Of a stretch of 64,000 nt of DNA, positions 43,704 to 52,956 are shown in pieces. The notes below the pieces were generated by a model that saw only the letters and a program-made list of their open reading frames with translations, was not told where the DNA came from and ran no database searches. Every line of letters starts with the position of its first letter. Within the stretch, counting starts at the first letter, position 1. The position numbers and the translations under genes are program-made. Source of the DNA: a bacterium (GTDB taxonomy: Bacteria > Actinomycetota > Thermoleophilia > Solirubrobacterales > Solirubrobacteraceae); the NCBI GenBank assembly GCA_021323635.1, contig JAJPKQ010000022.1:85342-149341 (forward strand), in the 5' to 3' direction.

Positions 43704-45482
43704 TCAGCGGCAGCTTTCGCTGCCGCCTTCGATCATCTGCCGCAGCGTGGGCGAGAACTGCAGTCGCACGACGCCCGGACGCTTCACCACGAGCGTGCTG
43801 AGGCCCTCAGGCGCCTTCGCGACGCACGCGGCGCCGCGCGGGGTGATCTGCCAGTAGGGGGTGTAGTTGATCGCAAGCGAGTAGCGCGCCGGCGCGCTGG
43901 CGCGCAACAGCAGCGAGGCGTGACCGAAGTGATCGACGGATGCGCTTGTGCCCGGCGGGCCGACCAGCATCGGCGTCGGGTGCGCGAGGGCGTAGATCGT
44001 GACGAAGGGGTCACGGAAGACGATCTGCAGGCCCGAGCGGCCGGATTCAAGCAGGCGGCCCTCCGCGAGCGCGCTGTAGTCGAGCTCGGTGTGCGGAAGG
44101 AGGACGTAGCGGACGCCGCTGCGCCGCAGCCAGGCCCTGTATGCGGCGGGCGAGACGATCGGCCGATAGAGCAGCGCGTTGTCCGGGAAGTCGTCCTGGC
44201 GGAACCAGCCGCGGACGATCGGGATCCCCGCGACAGGCAGGTAGTAGGCCTCCCAGTGGCCTGCCGTGTCGACCGCCTCCACGCGGTAGTTGGGGTTTGC
44301 GTGCGCCTGCAGGTAGGCGATCGCGCCACGCCAGAAGGACGGCTCTGCAGCGCGGGTGTTCAGCGCCAGCGCGGCGCTCACGAGGTTGGGCGCAAGCTGC
44401 CCGCAGAGCACGATCGTCCCGACGATCGCCGCCACCCTGCGGCCGATGCGCCGCTCCTTGAGCTGGCGCGCGAGCAGGATCCAGATCAGCGGTGCGCCGA
44501 TGTAGTCGATCAGGCGTGTGGCGTTGCCGCCGACGGGCGAGGAGATGAAGTAGGCGGCGAGCGCAGCGAGGCTCATGGTTGCGAAGATGCCGCGGATGAT
44601 GCCCACGCCGCGCAGCCGCTGCGAGGCCAGGAAGGCGACCGCGCTCATCGCGATCACCTGAAAGAGCGCCCAGAAGTTGAAGTGGAAGGTGCCGCCGACC
44701 GGGAAGGCAAGCTGCAGGGCCCCCCCGACCGCCGCGCAGGCGGCAAGGCCGAGCGCGAGGTCCAGGCGTCGTATGCGCTTGAGGCTGCCCGTGCCCAGCG
44801 CGATGCCGATCAGGCTGACGATGAGCAGCAGGAACGCGAGCGGGCTTGCCAGCAGCGAGCCGAGCGCCGCAAGCGCAGCAAGCGGCAGGCGGCGATGGTT
44901 GCGCAGCGAGAGCGCAAGCAGGCCGAGCGCCATGCCCAGCGCAAAGGGGTACTCGCCGGAGATCCAGACGCCGATCGCAGCGGTGATAGCGAAGGCGCGC
45001 ACCGCCCATGCGCCGCCGACGCCGAAGCGGTCCGCGACCAGTCGGGCGAACAGGTAGCCGCTGGCGGCAAGGGTCGCCATGACCGTCGGGACCTCGCCGA
45101 TCAGCGCGGCCAGCGGGTAGTAGAGCAGCGAGTAGTCGACAAATGTGTAGCGGCCGTCATACCAGTAGTTGTCCCAGAACTGGAAGCCGTCATGGAGGTA
45201 GTGAACGGTCTGGTAGAGCTGGGCGGCGGTATCGATGCCGACCGGCACCAGCAGGCGCAGCAGCTCCGCGCTGGCAACCGCGAGCAGCGCTGCGAGCAGC
45301 GCCTCGCGACGGCTGGCCAGCAGCTTCGGGAGCCCGCCGGCGGGGATCCCCGCCGCGGCGAGCGCCGGCGCCGGAGCGCCCGCAGGGCGCCCCGCGGCCG
45401 CGGCGGTCGGGCGCATTCGTGCGCGAAACGCCTGAATGGAGCGCGCCGCCATGTGCGCGCCGCTGGCGACGCGTTCAAGCAC
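43704..45482 (-). CDS. polytopic membrane protein, GT-C-like
   Basis: 592 residues. After a long Ala/Arg-rich cytoplasmic start come about ten membrane segments. 'DTAAQLYQTVHYLHDGFQFWDNYWYDGRYTFVDYSLLYYPLAALIG' resembles the first extracytoplasmic loop of GT-C glycosyltransferases, which use polyprenyl-linked sugars. A C-terminal extracytoplasmic domain of about 200 residues follows. It could add a sugar to envelope polymer or protein. No DxD or equivalent is certain, so the enzymatic role is only suggested. It is convergent with the flippase-like gene. Confidence 0.7.
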   Translation of the reverse strand: MLERVASGAHMAARSIQAFRARMRPTAAAAGRPAGAPAPALAAAGIPAGGLPKLLASRREALLAALLAVASAELLRLLVPVGIDTAAQLYQTVHYLHDGFQFWDNYWYDGRYTFVDYSLLYYPLAALIGEVPTVMATLAASGYLFARLVADRFGVGGAWAVRAFAITAAIGVWISGEYPFALGMALGLLALSLRNHRRLPLAALAALGSLLASPLAFLLLIVSLIGIALGTGSLKRIRRLDLALGLAACAAVGGALQLAFPVGGTFHFNFWALFQVIAMSAVAFLASQRLRGVGIIRGIFATMSLAALAAYFISSPVGGNATRLIDYIGAPLIWILLARQLKERRIGRRVAAIVGTIVLCGQLAPNLVSAALALNTRAAEPSFWRGAIAYLQAHANPNYRVEAVDTAGHWEAYYLPVAGIPIVRGWFRQDDFPDNALLYRPIVSPAAYRAWLRRSGVRYVLLPHTELDYSALAEGRLLESGRSGLQIVFRDPFVTIYALAHPTPMLVGPPGTSASVDHFGHASLLLRASAPARYSLAINYTPYWQITPRGAACVAKAPEGLSTLVVKRPGVVRLQFSPTLRQMIEGGSESCR

Positions 45483-45540
45483 GCTCGCAATCTAACGCAA
45501 GTGGTGGCGCGGGCGCTGCGCCTGCCGGCTGCCTCGGCGC

Positions 45541-45999
45541 CTATGCGGCGGCTTTATCCAGGCGCGTGTCGTGCCTGGAGAGGGCACGCGCAAAGGCCTG
45601 CTCGATGTGCTCTTTCCGCGCCGCCGCTGTGCGCTTGCCGCGCGCACGGCGCCCACCGGCGTGAAGAGTCCCAGCGGCAGCTCCCCCGTCGGCGCTGCGT
45701 TCCACATAGGAGGCGCAGCGCTCGATCACGAGCGCCTCGGTGCTGCCGGGCTCTGGCTGTTCCCCGGTCAGCGCAGCGAGGCGCAGCGCGGCGACCCGCT
45801 GCTCGGAGAGGCGCAGCTCGCGGGCGGTCAGCTCGACGAGGTGGATCGTGAGCAGCCGTGGGGCCGGGGCGTAGGGCATGCGCCCGAGCTCTGCGACCTC
45901 GACGCCGCAGCGGTCGCAGACGCGGATCAGGCGCAGCTCGCCGCGTGCGGGCAGGTAGCGCGCAGCGCCGCTCTGGGCATCGCAGTGATCGCAGTCCAT
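45541..45999 (-). CDS. small zinc-ribbon hypothetical protein
   Basis: 152 residues beginning MDCDHCDAQSGAARYLPARGELRLIRVCDRCGVEVAEL: two CxxC knuckles 26 residues apart, a likely zinc ribbon. A helical, Arg-rich C-terminus follows (ARGKRTAAARKEHIEQAFARALSRHDTRLDK). Such proteins often bind nucleic acid, but no family is recognised. It lies downstream of the MMPL transporter on the same strand with a gap of about 160 bases. Start by the ATG that begins the first CxxC. Confidence 0.65.
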   Translation of the reverse strand: MDCDHCDAQSGAARYLPARGELRLIRVCDRCGVEVAELGRMPYAPAPRLLTIHLVELTARELRLSEQRVAALRLAALTGEQPEPGSTEALVIERCASYVERSADGGAAAGTLHAGGRRARGKRTAAARKEHIEQAFARALSRHDTRLDKAAA

Positions 46000-46158
46000 A
46001 GCCCGATCATCGGCAGCGCTGCGGGCATGATTAAGCAAACGGGCGCCTGGACAGCGGCTCTTCGAGCCTCGGTGCCCGCGCAGGGCCGAGGTCGCCTGCG
46101 CGAGGCGGCGAGGCGGTGGGCGCGGCAAGGCTCCCGACGCCCTCGCCGGCGCACGACC

Positions 46159-48528
46159 TCAGTCGTTGAGCTCGGCGGCGAGCGTGGCGCTCGGCGCGCG
46201 CCCGCGGTCGTGGCGCTCGATGTGCTCGGCAAGCGATGAGGGCCACCAGCCCAGACGCCCGAGCAGGATCACGGCGGAGGGCACAAGCAGGGTGCGGACG
46301 ATGAAGGTGTCCATCAGGATCCCGGCCGCCAGGCCGAAGCCGATCGCGCGCAGCTGGCCGCCGCCTGACCCGCCGCCGCCGAAGATCCCAAACATCGCAA
46401 AGGTGCCGCCGAGGATCACGCCCGCCGATGTGACCGTCGAGCCCGTCCGCGAGATCGCGCGCAGCACCGCCTCGCGCAGGGGCATGGTGTGGGCCTCCTC
46501 GCGGATGCGCGTCATCACGAGGATGTTGTAGTCCTCGCCCAGGGCGAGCAGGAAGATGAACATCAGGAAGGGCAGGATGAAGACGAGCCCCTTTTCGCCG
46601 CCGATCGTCACGAAGACGAGCGTTGAGAGGCCGAGCGCGGCAAGGTAGGAGAGCACGACGCTGACGATCAGGTACAGCGGCGCGATCACGGAGCGCAGCA
46701 CGATGGCGAGCAGCAGGGTGATCGCGACTGCCGCGATCGGGACGATCAGCTTGAGGTCGTTGTTGGCTGTTTCGGAGATGTCGTAGAGCGAAGCCGCCTC
46801 CCCGGCGACCCCGCTCGCGTAGGCGCCGGAGGCCGCTGCGGCGGCGCTGACGACGCGGCGGATGCGCGGGGTGGCGTCCATCGCTTGGGTTGACTGCTGC
46901 GAGCCTGCGCGCAGGGCGGCCTCGAACTGGACGACGCGGCCGTTTTGCGCCACATACTGGGCGGTGGCGCGATAGGCGTTGTACTGTGCGCGCGGCAGCG
47001 CGAGCCCCGCAGGCTCGCTCAGCGGCAGCGACTGGGGATTGCCCAGGCGCCTGTGCAGCTGCGCAAAGAGGGTCGGCGAGAGCGTTGCGCCGTTGGGGAT
47101 GAGCGGTCCCGCAAGCTGGGTGAACGAGCCTGAGCGCTGGAGTGCCAGATAGACGCTCTGCAGGCGTGCCGGCTGGCTCCAGACGGGCGCTCGGTAGGCG
47201 AAGATAAGGTTGGCCGGGTTGGCGGAGGTCTGCGGGAAGTGGCGCCTGAGCAGCGCGTTTCCGCTTGCCGCGCTCGAGCCGGCGGGCGCAGTCGTCGCGC
47301 CGCCAAAGCCGCCCGAGGAGTAGTTGAGCGCGCCTGCCGCGAGCGCCAGGAAGATCACGACGCCGATCGCGAGCGTCCGCGCCGGGTGGCGGATCAGGCT
47401 CGTGGCGGCGTGGCCCCAGAACCCCTCGCGCTGGCGCCCGACCTCGATCCGCGTGGGCCAGAAGGTCGCTGTGCCGAGGATCGCAAGCAGTGCGGGCAGC
47501 AGCGTGAGGCCCATCAGCAGCGTGATCGCAACCCCGATCGCGAGCGGCGCGCCGAGGTCGTGGTAGAGGCCGAAGCTCGCAAAGAGAAGGGTCAGCAGCG
47601 CGATTATCACGGTGCCCGCGGAGGCGCTGATCGACTCCCCCACGCGCGTCAGGGCGTGCACCACTGCGCTGTGGGCGTCGTCACCCTCGCGCAGCGCCTC
47701 GCGGAAGCGGAAGACCAGGAAGAGGCCGTAGTCGGTGCCGGCGCCGAGCAGCAGGACGATCAGCAGCACCTGGGTGACGGAGGAGATCTTCAGGCCGTGC
47801 GCGCCGAGCTCGGCGATGACGTTCATCGAGATCAGCAGCGCAAGCGCGCTCGGCAGCATCGTCACGATCGCGGCGAGCGGCGCGCGAAAGACGAGCGCAA
47901 GCAGCACGATGATCAGGATGATCGAGTAGCCCTGGACCTGCTTGCCGGTCCTGTTGGAGCTGGCCTGGTTGGCGACAGCGGTGGCGATCTGGCCTGCCAG
48001 GTGGACGCTCAGCCCGGGCGGGTGCGGGCCGCGTGCGAGCACCCCTTCGATCGCTTCGACGTTCGAGCGCTGCCTTTCGATGTCGTTGGGCGCGGTGTTG
48101 ACGCGCACGCGCAGCTGCGCCGCTTCGCCGTCTGCGGAGAGCCCCGCGTTCTGGACGGCGCCGACGCTCTTCAGCGTGCCGATCGCACGTGCGTCTGCGC
48201 GCAGCGCCGCGCCGTCGGCGGCAGTCAGGCCACCGCTGCGCGTGGCGAGCACGAGGATCACCGCGCCGTGCTTGCCGCCCAGCAGCGGCGCGCCCAGTTC
48301 GGTTGCCTTTGCGCTTGGCGAGCTTGCCGGCAGGAAGGCGCTGTTTTCGTTGTTGACCTCGCGCGAGAGCGAGGGAAAGGCCGCGCTGCTTGCCACGAGC
48401 GCCGCCAGCCAGAAGATCACGACCGCGAAGCGGAAGCGCACGACAAAGCGGGCGAGCGCTGCAAAGAAGCGGTGCACGCCCCCACTGCCGTGGTCATCAC
48501 CCAGCTGCTCTTGGTGTAATGATTCCAC
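46159..48528 (-). CDS. MMPL-family transporter
   Basis: 789 residues with two copies of the RND/MMPL unit: a large extracytoplasmic loop after helix 1 (FPSLSREVNNENSAFLPASSPSAKATELG) and one after helix 7, each followed by five or six helices. 'TQVLLIVLLLGAGTDYGLFLVFRFREALREG' and 'VFILPFLMFIFLLALGEDYNILVMTRIREEA' are the paired motifs in helices 4 and 10 that carry the proton-relay residues (GTDYG, GEDYN). MMPL proteins move lipids or related molecules across the membrane in actinobacteria. No operon partner is clear. Confidence 0.93.
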   Translation of the reverse strand: MESLHQEQLGDDHGSGGVHRFFAALARFVVRFRFAVVIFWLAALVASSAAFPSLSREVNNENSAFLPASSPSAKATELGAPLLGGKHGAVILVLATRSGGLTAADGAALRADARAIGTLKSVGAVQNAGLSADGEAAQLRVRVNTAPNDIERQRSNVEAIEGVLARGPHPPGLSVHLAGQIATAVANQASSNRTGKQVQGYSIILIIVLLALVFRAPLAAIVTMLPSALALLISMNVIAELGAHGLKISSVTQVLLIVLLLGAGTDYGLFLVFRFREALREGDDAHSAVVHALTRVGESISASAGTVIIALLTLLFASFGLYHDLGAPLAIGVAITLLMGLTLLPALLAILGTATFWPTRIEVGRQREGFWGHAATSLIRHPARTLAIGVVIFLALAAGALNYSSGGFGGATTAPAGSSAASGNALLRRHFPQTSANPANLIFAYRAPVWSQPARLQSVYLALQRSGSFTQLAGPLIPNGATLSPTLFAQLHRRLGNPQSLPLSEPAGLALPRAQYNAYRATAQYVAQNGRVVQFEAALRAGSQQSTQAMDATPRIRRVVSAAAAASGAYASGVAGEAASLYDISETANNDLKLIVPIAAVAITLLLAIVLRSVIAPLYLIVSVVLSYLAALGLSTLVFVTIGGEKGLVFILPFLMFIFLLALGEDYNILVMTRIREEAHTMPLREAVLRAISRTGSTVTSAGVILGGTFAMFGIFGGGGSGGGQLRAIGFGLAAGILMDTFIVRTLLVPSAVILLGRLGWWPSSLAEHIERHDRGRAPSATLAAELND

Positions 48529-48712
48529 CTGGAACTAGATTATCGGATTGGGACGCTTCCGCGCGTTGGCGCCGACCGTTGCCGTGCCGACAGGTCTCGA
48601 TCTCCCGGCGCAGGGCCTCCAACTTAGCGCTCGCTCGGCGATCTGCCGCCAATCCGCCCAGCGGCGCCACAGGTTGTTCAAGGCGCGCACCGTAACGGTC
48701 GATTGAGGCGAT

Positions 48713-51079
48713 GTGGAGGACCTCATCTCATGCCGTGATGACGCAGAGCGCGGGCGATTGCTCGACATGAGCAGACGCCTGCGCAGGGTGGAGGCGCACG
48801 GCTCGATCCTCTTCCTCGCCGCAGCGGGGGTCGGGGCGCCGACCTTCGGGATCCTCGCGCTGCTGCCGACCCTGCCGGGGCTGATCTGCTTCTGGCTGAT
48901 GCAGGGGCGCCTCGCCCGCTATCGCCGGCCCGAGCGGGGGCTCTTCGCCTGTGTTGTATTGTTGCAGTGTGGTCTGGCGGCCTCGCTTGTGATGGCGCAC
49001 GGCCCGCGCATCTACCTGCTGCCGCTGATGATCGTCCCGGTGCTGCTCGCGAGCGTCGTCTTCCCCGTTCGCGTCGCGGTGCTGGTGGTCGCGCTCAGCG
49101 CGCAGCTGATGCTTGTGGTCGGGCTGGGCTTCGACCTGACCGGCGTGCGCTCCCAGCTGTTCGCGCTCCTCTATCCGCTCGGCGTGATGGTCTGCGGCTC
49201 AGGGATCGCGATGGTTGTCGCGGGGTTGGAGCTGGCGACGCGGGGCGCGGCGATCGTCGATCCGCTGACCGGGCTGCCCAACCGTATCGCGCTGCGCGCG
49301 CGAGTCGGAGAGCTCGAGCACCAGGCAAGCCTGAGCGGGCGACCGGTTGCGTTGATCGTCGGCGACCCGGATCGTTTCAAGTCGGTGAATGACCTGCGCG
49401 GGCACGCAGTCGGCGATGCGGTGCTGCGCGAAGTCGGTGCGCGCATCCGCGCCGGCCTGCCGCCGGGGGGCAGCGCCTATCGCCTGGGTGGGGAGGAGTT
49501 CGTGATCCTGCTGGGTGACGCGGACGTCCAGCAGGCGGCGGAGCTGGCCGAGCGCCTGCGCAAGCGCATCGGCGCCCGCGCGATCGAGGGGCTTCACATC
49601 GGCGTCTCCTTCGGGGTGGCCGCAAGCAGCGCGGAGGAGCCCTTCCGCTTCAGCCGCCTCTTCGGCCAGGCCGATCGCGCCCTCTACGAGGCCAAGCGCA
49701 CCGGCGGCGACCGTGTTCGGCTGTGGCCGCTCGCTGCGACCGATGCGCATGCTGCCGGGGCACCGCAGGAGCCCGCGGGCGCGAGGGCGAGCGGGGCGCA
49801 GGTGCCCGAGCGCGGTCGCGCTGCGGAGACTATGCGAGCGCTCGCCCGCCAGTTCGAGCGTCGGCGCTCGGATGGCGCAGATGCGCAGGCGCAGCAGCAG
49901 GGCGAGGACGCCGAGAGCGGCTGGGAGCGCTTCACCGCGGCCGAGCACGCCGCCACGGGCAACTGGCTGGTTCAGGATGAGGTGCAGCGCCGCCAGCTGC
50001 TGGAGCTCAACCGCCACCTGCGCGAAAAGGCAAAGCCGGTGTTCGCGATCGGCTTTCTGCTGGGCGGGCTCTCAGCGCCGATCTACGGCTGGCAGATCCT
50101 GATCCTGCCCGGCCTGATGGCGATCGTCTACATCGCGGTCGAGCACAGGCTGGAGCGGATGCGCCAGCCGGAGCTTGCGCTGGGGGCGGCTTGGATGGGC
50201 CTTCAGGCCGCCTTCCTCTGCTCCGCGCTGATCGCAGACCGACAGATGCTTGTAGCCGCATCGCTTGTCTTTCTGCTGCTGATCGGCTCCTCCGCCGTCT
50301 TTCCGCCACGGGGCGTCGTTGTCGGCGTGTCCTTCACGACGCTGATCATGGCGATCGTCGCGGCGGTCGATCTGCGCCAGATGCTGCTTCACGCACCGGG
50401 GATCGTGGTCTTCTACTTGGCGATCGTGGTGACGATCGGGATGATCGGTGTCGCGGTGGGGCGTGCGACGATCGCCTACCGGGGGCTTGGCATCGTCGAC
50501 CAGCTGACCGGCCTCTTCAACCGCTCCGCGCTGCTGGCGCGTGCGGCGGAGCTCGAGCACCGCTCGGCGAGCGGCGGCGCGGCGGTGGTGGTCCTTGACG
50601 TGGATCGCTTCAAGGCGATCAATGACAGCCACGGGCATGCTGTGGGCGACGCGGTCCTGCGCGAGCTCGGCTACCGGGTGCGCAAGAACCTGCGGGCGTT
50701 CGAGTCCGCCTACCGGATCGGTGGCGAGGAGTTCGTGATCCTGCTCGAACGCCTTGAGGACGAGCACGCCGAGGCTGTTGCGGAGCGCCTGCGCGCGATG
50801 ATCGCCCAGGCGCCGCTGGCGGGCGTCGCGGTGACGGTCTCCTTCGGCGTCGCGGTGGCCGACGGCGACCGCTTCAGCTATGAGCGGCTGTTCGGCCTCG
50901 CCGACGCCGCCCTCTATGCCGCCAAGCGCGCGGGCGGCAACTGCGTCTACAGCATGCGCGAGGGCGAGAGCGCCGTGCCGGTCGCCGCCGCCGCATCAGC
51001 ACGGGCGGCTCAGCACGCCGGCGCCGGCGCTCAACAGGTTGCGGAGTATTCCGAGACGCCTGCTCCGGCGGCCGGCTGA
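48713..51079 (+). CDS. tandem membrane-GGDEF diguanylate cyclase (two complete units)
   Basis: 788 residues, a paralogue of the 23423-25825 protein: the first 60 residues align closely ('MEDLISCRDDAERGRLLDMSRRLRRVEAHGSILF' against 'MDILTCRNDSERGRLLDLSRRLRPAEVRGSVLL'). Two membrane+GGDEF units follow, GGEEF near residues 258 and 669. The first GGEEF is preceded by a Pro/Gly segment instead of an I-site; the second by RAFE. Both units retain the catalytic motif. The GTG has no strong ribosome site. Its last 49 bases overlap the convergent gene at 51031. Confidence 0.9.
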   Translation: MEDLISCRDDAERGRLLDMSRRLRRVEAHGSILFLAAAGVGAPTFGILALLPTLPGLICFWLMQGRLARYRRPERGLFACVVLLQCGLAASLVMAHGPRIYLLPLMIVPVLLASVVFPVRVAVLVVALSAQLMLVVGLGFDLTGVRSQLFALLYPLGVMVCGSGIAMVVAGLELATRGAAIVDPLTGLPNRIALRARVGELEHQASLSGRPVALIVGDPDRFKSVNDLRGHAVGDAVLREVGARIRAGLPPGGSAYRLGGEEFVILLGDADVQQAAELAERLRKRIGARAIEGLHIGVSFGVAASSAEEPFRFSRLFGQADRALYEAKRTGGDRVRLWPLAATDAHAAGAPQEPAGARASGAQVPERGRAAETMRALARQFERRRSDGADAQAQQQGEDAESGWERFTAAEHAATGNWLVQDEVQRRQLLELNRHLREKAKPVFAIGFLLGGLSAPIYGWQILILPGLMAIVYIAVEHRLERMRQPELALGAAWMGLQAAFLCSALIADRQMLVAASLVFLLLIGSSAVFPPRGVVVGVSFTTLIMAIVAAVDLRQMLLHAPGIVVFYLAIVVTIGMIGVAVGRATIAYRGLGIVDQLTGLFNRSALLARAAELEHRSASGGAAVVVLDVDRFKAINDSHGHAVGDAVLRELGYRVRKNLRAFESAYRIGGEEFVILLERLEDEHAEAVAERLRAMIAQAPLAGVAVTVSFGVAVADGDRFSYERLFGLADAALYAAKRAGGNCVYSMREGESAVPVAAAASARAAQHAGAGAQQVAEYSETPAPAAG

Positions 51080-51822
51080 TCGACGACGCCTTCTTCGCCC
51101 TGCAGGACCGCCCCCAGGTGGACGACGTACCAGACGCCGCGCCAGGAGATCATCGAGGCGATCCCGATCGAGCGCACTTCACCTCGCTCGCGGTAGACAA
51201 GGCGGCTGTTGGGAACCTCGTAGTAGCCGATGCTGTTGTAGCAGACGTCCGGCTTCACCCAGTGCGCGTAGCGGATCGGCACCCGCACTTCAAGGAGCGC
51301 TGCGCCGGTCGCGCCGCTGCCGAGCAGCTCATGCGCCGCTGCGATGTCAAGCTCATACTCCCGCAGCAGCCGGTCGCGCCAGTCGGCTGTCGGGTCTTCG
51401 ATCGATTTCAGCTGCTGGTAGGCGGCGAGAGGAAAGAAGGCGCTGCGCGCGCGCGCGGCGTCGCCGCTGCGGATGGCTTCCCAGAGCGCAGCGGCCAGCG
51501 CCTGCAGCCTTGCGCTGTGGGCACCGGGAAGGACGTTGGTCTGAGGCAGCCGTCCTTCCTGCGCGCTGAGCGTCTGCACGTCGGTCATGCGCTGGGTGCT
51601 CCTGTGCGCCGCTGCGGGCGCGGCGCGCGGCAGCGTGTGGGCGGGTGCGCTGCGATGGCGCCTCGGCGCCCGGCGCGCGCCCTCTCCGACGACGATGTAG
51701 AGCGCCGCTGCCAGCGCGCAGAGCGCTGCCAGCGCGCCCGCGCGTCGGCGCCTGACGACGTGCCGCCGCGAGTGGCGCGTGCGGGATTGCGCGAGCGCCG
51801 AGTGCTGCTCGCGGATGCTCAC
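51031..51822 (-). CDS. membrane-anchored hypothetical protein
   Basis: 263 residues. A basic N-terminus precedes one membrane segment (ALAALCALAAALYIVV), and the rest would be extracytoplasmic. 'RLQALAAALWEAIRSGDAARARSAFFPLAAYQQLKSIEDPTADWRDRLL' is helical, and 'VCYNSIGYYEVPNSRLVYRERGEVRSIGIASMISWRGVWYVVHLG' is beta-rich. I do not recognise the family. The start overlaps the stop of the alpha/beta hydrolase gene (ATGA), so the two are translationally coupled and may share a role at the cell surface. Confidence 0.75.
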   Translation of the reverse strand: MSIREQHSALAQSRTRHSRRHVVRRRRAGALAALCALAAALYIVVGEGARRAPRRHRSAPAHTLPRAAPAAAHRSTQRMTDVQTLSAQEGRLPQTNVLPGAHSARLQALAAALWEAIRSGDAARARSAFFPLAAYQQLKSIEDPTADWRDRLLREYELDIAAAHELLGSGATGAALLEVRVPIRYAHWVKPDVCYNSIGYYEVPNSRLVYRERGEVRSIGIASMISWRGVWYVVHLGAVLQGEEGVVDQPAAGAGVSEYSATC

Positions 51823-52940
51823 GGGTCTGCGGTAAGCGAGGAGATGCCGGGGTGCTCGGCCACTTCTTCCATCCTGTGCAGGTCCGCGCTCTTGCCTTCC
51901 AGGTAGGCGTGGAGGAAGTCGGCGCTTGTGCGCGCGACGATCGAGAGCTGCGGTTCCTGGCTTGAGTAGGGCGGCAGGTGTTCTGCCCCGATCAGCGTCA
52001 GCAGGTACTTGGGGCTGCTGGCGGCGCCGAAGTACGCTTCGGTTTCGCTAGGCAGGTTGAGCTTGTCGGCCGTCCCCTGAGCGCTGAAGAGGGGTGGCGA
52101 GCCGGGCGGGAATTCATAGCCCGTGAGGCCTTCGATCTCGGCGCCGGCGAGCACCACGACCGCCTTGACGAGCGGTTCGCGGTCGTTGTGGTCGTAGCCG
52201 AGCGCAAGCGCCACATCGCCGCCGTCGGACTGTCCGGCGACCGCGATCTGCGAGGAGTTGATGAGGTCTGACAGTGGGCCGCTTGAGGCACCGGCTTCGC
52301 CGAGCAGGCGCGAGATCAGGAAGCGCATGTCGAAGGGCTCGTTGATCAGGTCCGAGCGCTCCGGGCCGCCCGGGGCGCTCGGTCGCTCAAGCGGGAATTC
52401 GGGAGCGGCGACGATGAAGCCTTCGTGCGCCCAGGCGTCGAGCAGGCGGCCGTAGAAGTTGACGCTCTGCTCGAACCCGGGCCCAAAGATGACCAGCGGG
52501 AAGGGGCCGTCGACGTCGGCGGGAACTGCGCCGCTGACGTCAGTGGCGCTTGCGGGGCCAAGCGCGGGATAGCGGATGTAGGTGAGCAGGCTGCGCGGTT
52601 CGCTCTGGCCGTTGGCATAGGTCACCGTGCGCCCTGGCTCGACATAGCGTCTGACGAGCATGCCGACGGCATAGCGCGAGGGTCGCCTTGCGGGCTTGGG
52701 CAGCTGGATCCCGCCGAGCGGCCCGCCCGCAGACCGCGCCCCGCTGCGATCGGCGCTTGCATGGTGAGCGACCGGGAGCAGCGCGAGCGCGACGTAAGCG
52801 AGCGCGGCCACGGCGACGAGCATGGCCGCCGCCAGCGCGCGCCGGCGACGCCTGAGGCGCTGTCGGTGGATCGAGCGCGCAGAGGCCTGCGCCTGACGCG
52901 GCCGATCACGCGCTGGTTGCCTGGAGGCGGGCCGGCTCAC
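51819..52940 (-). CDS. secreted or membrane-anchored alpha/beta hydrolase
   Basis: 373 residues. A basic start and a hydrophobic segment (LAAAMLVAVAALAYVALALL) export or anchor the enzyme. The hydrolase has 'PFPLVIFGPGFEQSVNFYGRLLDAWAHEGFIVAAPEFPLE', the nucleophile elbow 'VAGQSDGGDVALALGYD' (Ser near residue 225), and a His in 'LIGAEHLPPYSSQEPQ'. The layout resembles platelet-activating-factor acetylhydrolase/chlorophyllase-type lipases. Glu is often GAA in this gene. It is cotranscribed with the preceding anchored protein. Confidence 0.85.
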   Translation of the reverse strand: MSRPASRQPARDRPRQAQASARSIHRQRLRRRRRALAAAMLVAVAALAYVALALLPVAHHASADRSGARSAGGPLGGIQLPKPARRPSRYAVGMLVRRYVEPGRTVTYANGQSEPRSLLTYIRYPALGPASATDVSGAVPADVDGPFPLVIFGPGFEQSVNFYGRLLDAWAHEGFIVAAPEFPLERPSAPGGPERSDLINEPFDMRFLISRLLGEAGASSGPLSDLINSSQIAVAGQSDGGDVALALGYDHNDREPLVKAVVVLAGAEIEGLTGYEFPPGSPPLFSAQGTADKLNLPSETEAYFGAASSPKYLLTLIGAEHLPPYSSQEPQLSIVARTSADFLHAYLEGKSADLHRMEEVAEHPGISSLTADP

Positions 52941-52956
52941 GGTGGGGTTGCTCTAA

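Noticed and set aside
43920..45851. Long plus-strand frame of about 640 residues
   Set aside because: It runs antisense to the GT-C-like membrane protein, is rich in Arg/Asp/Glu/Gln and has no family pattern.
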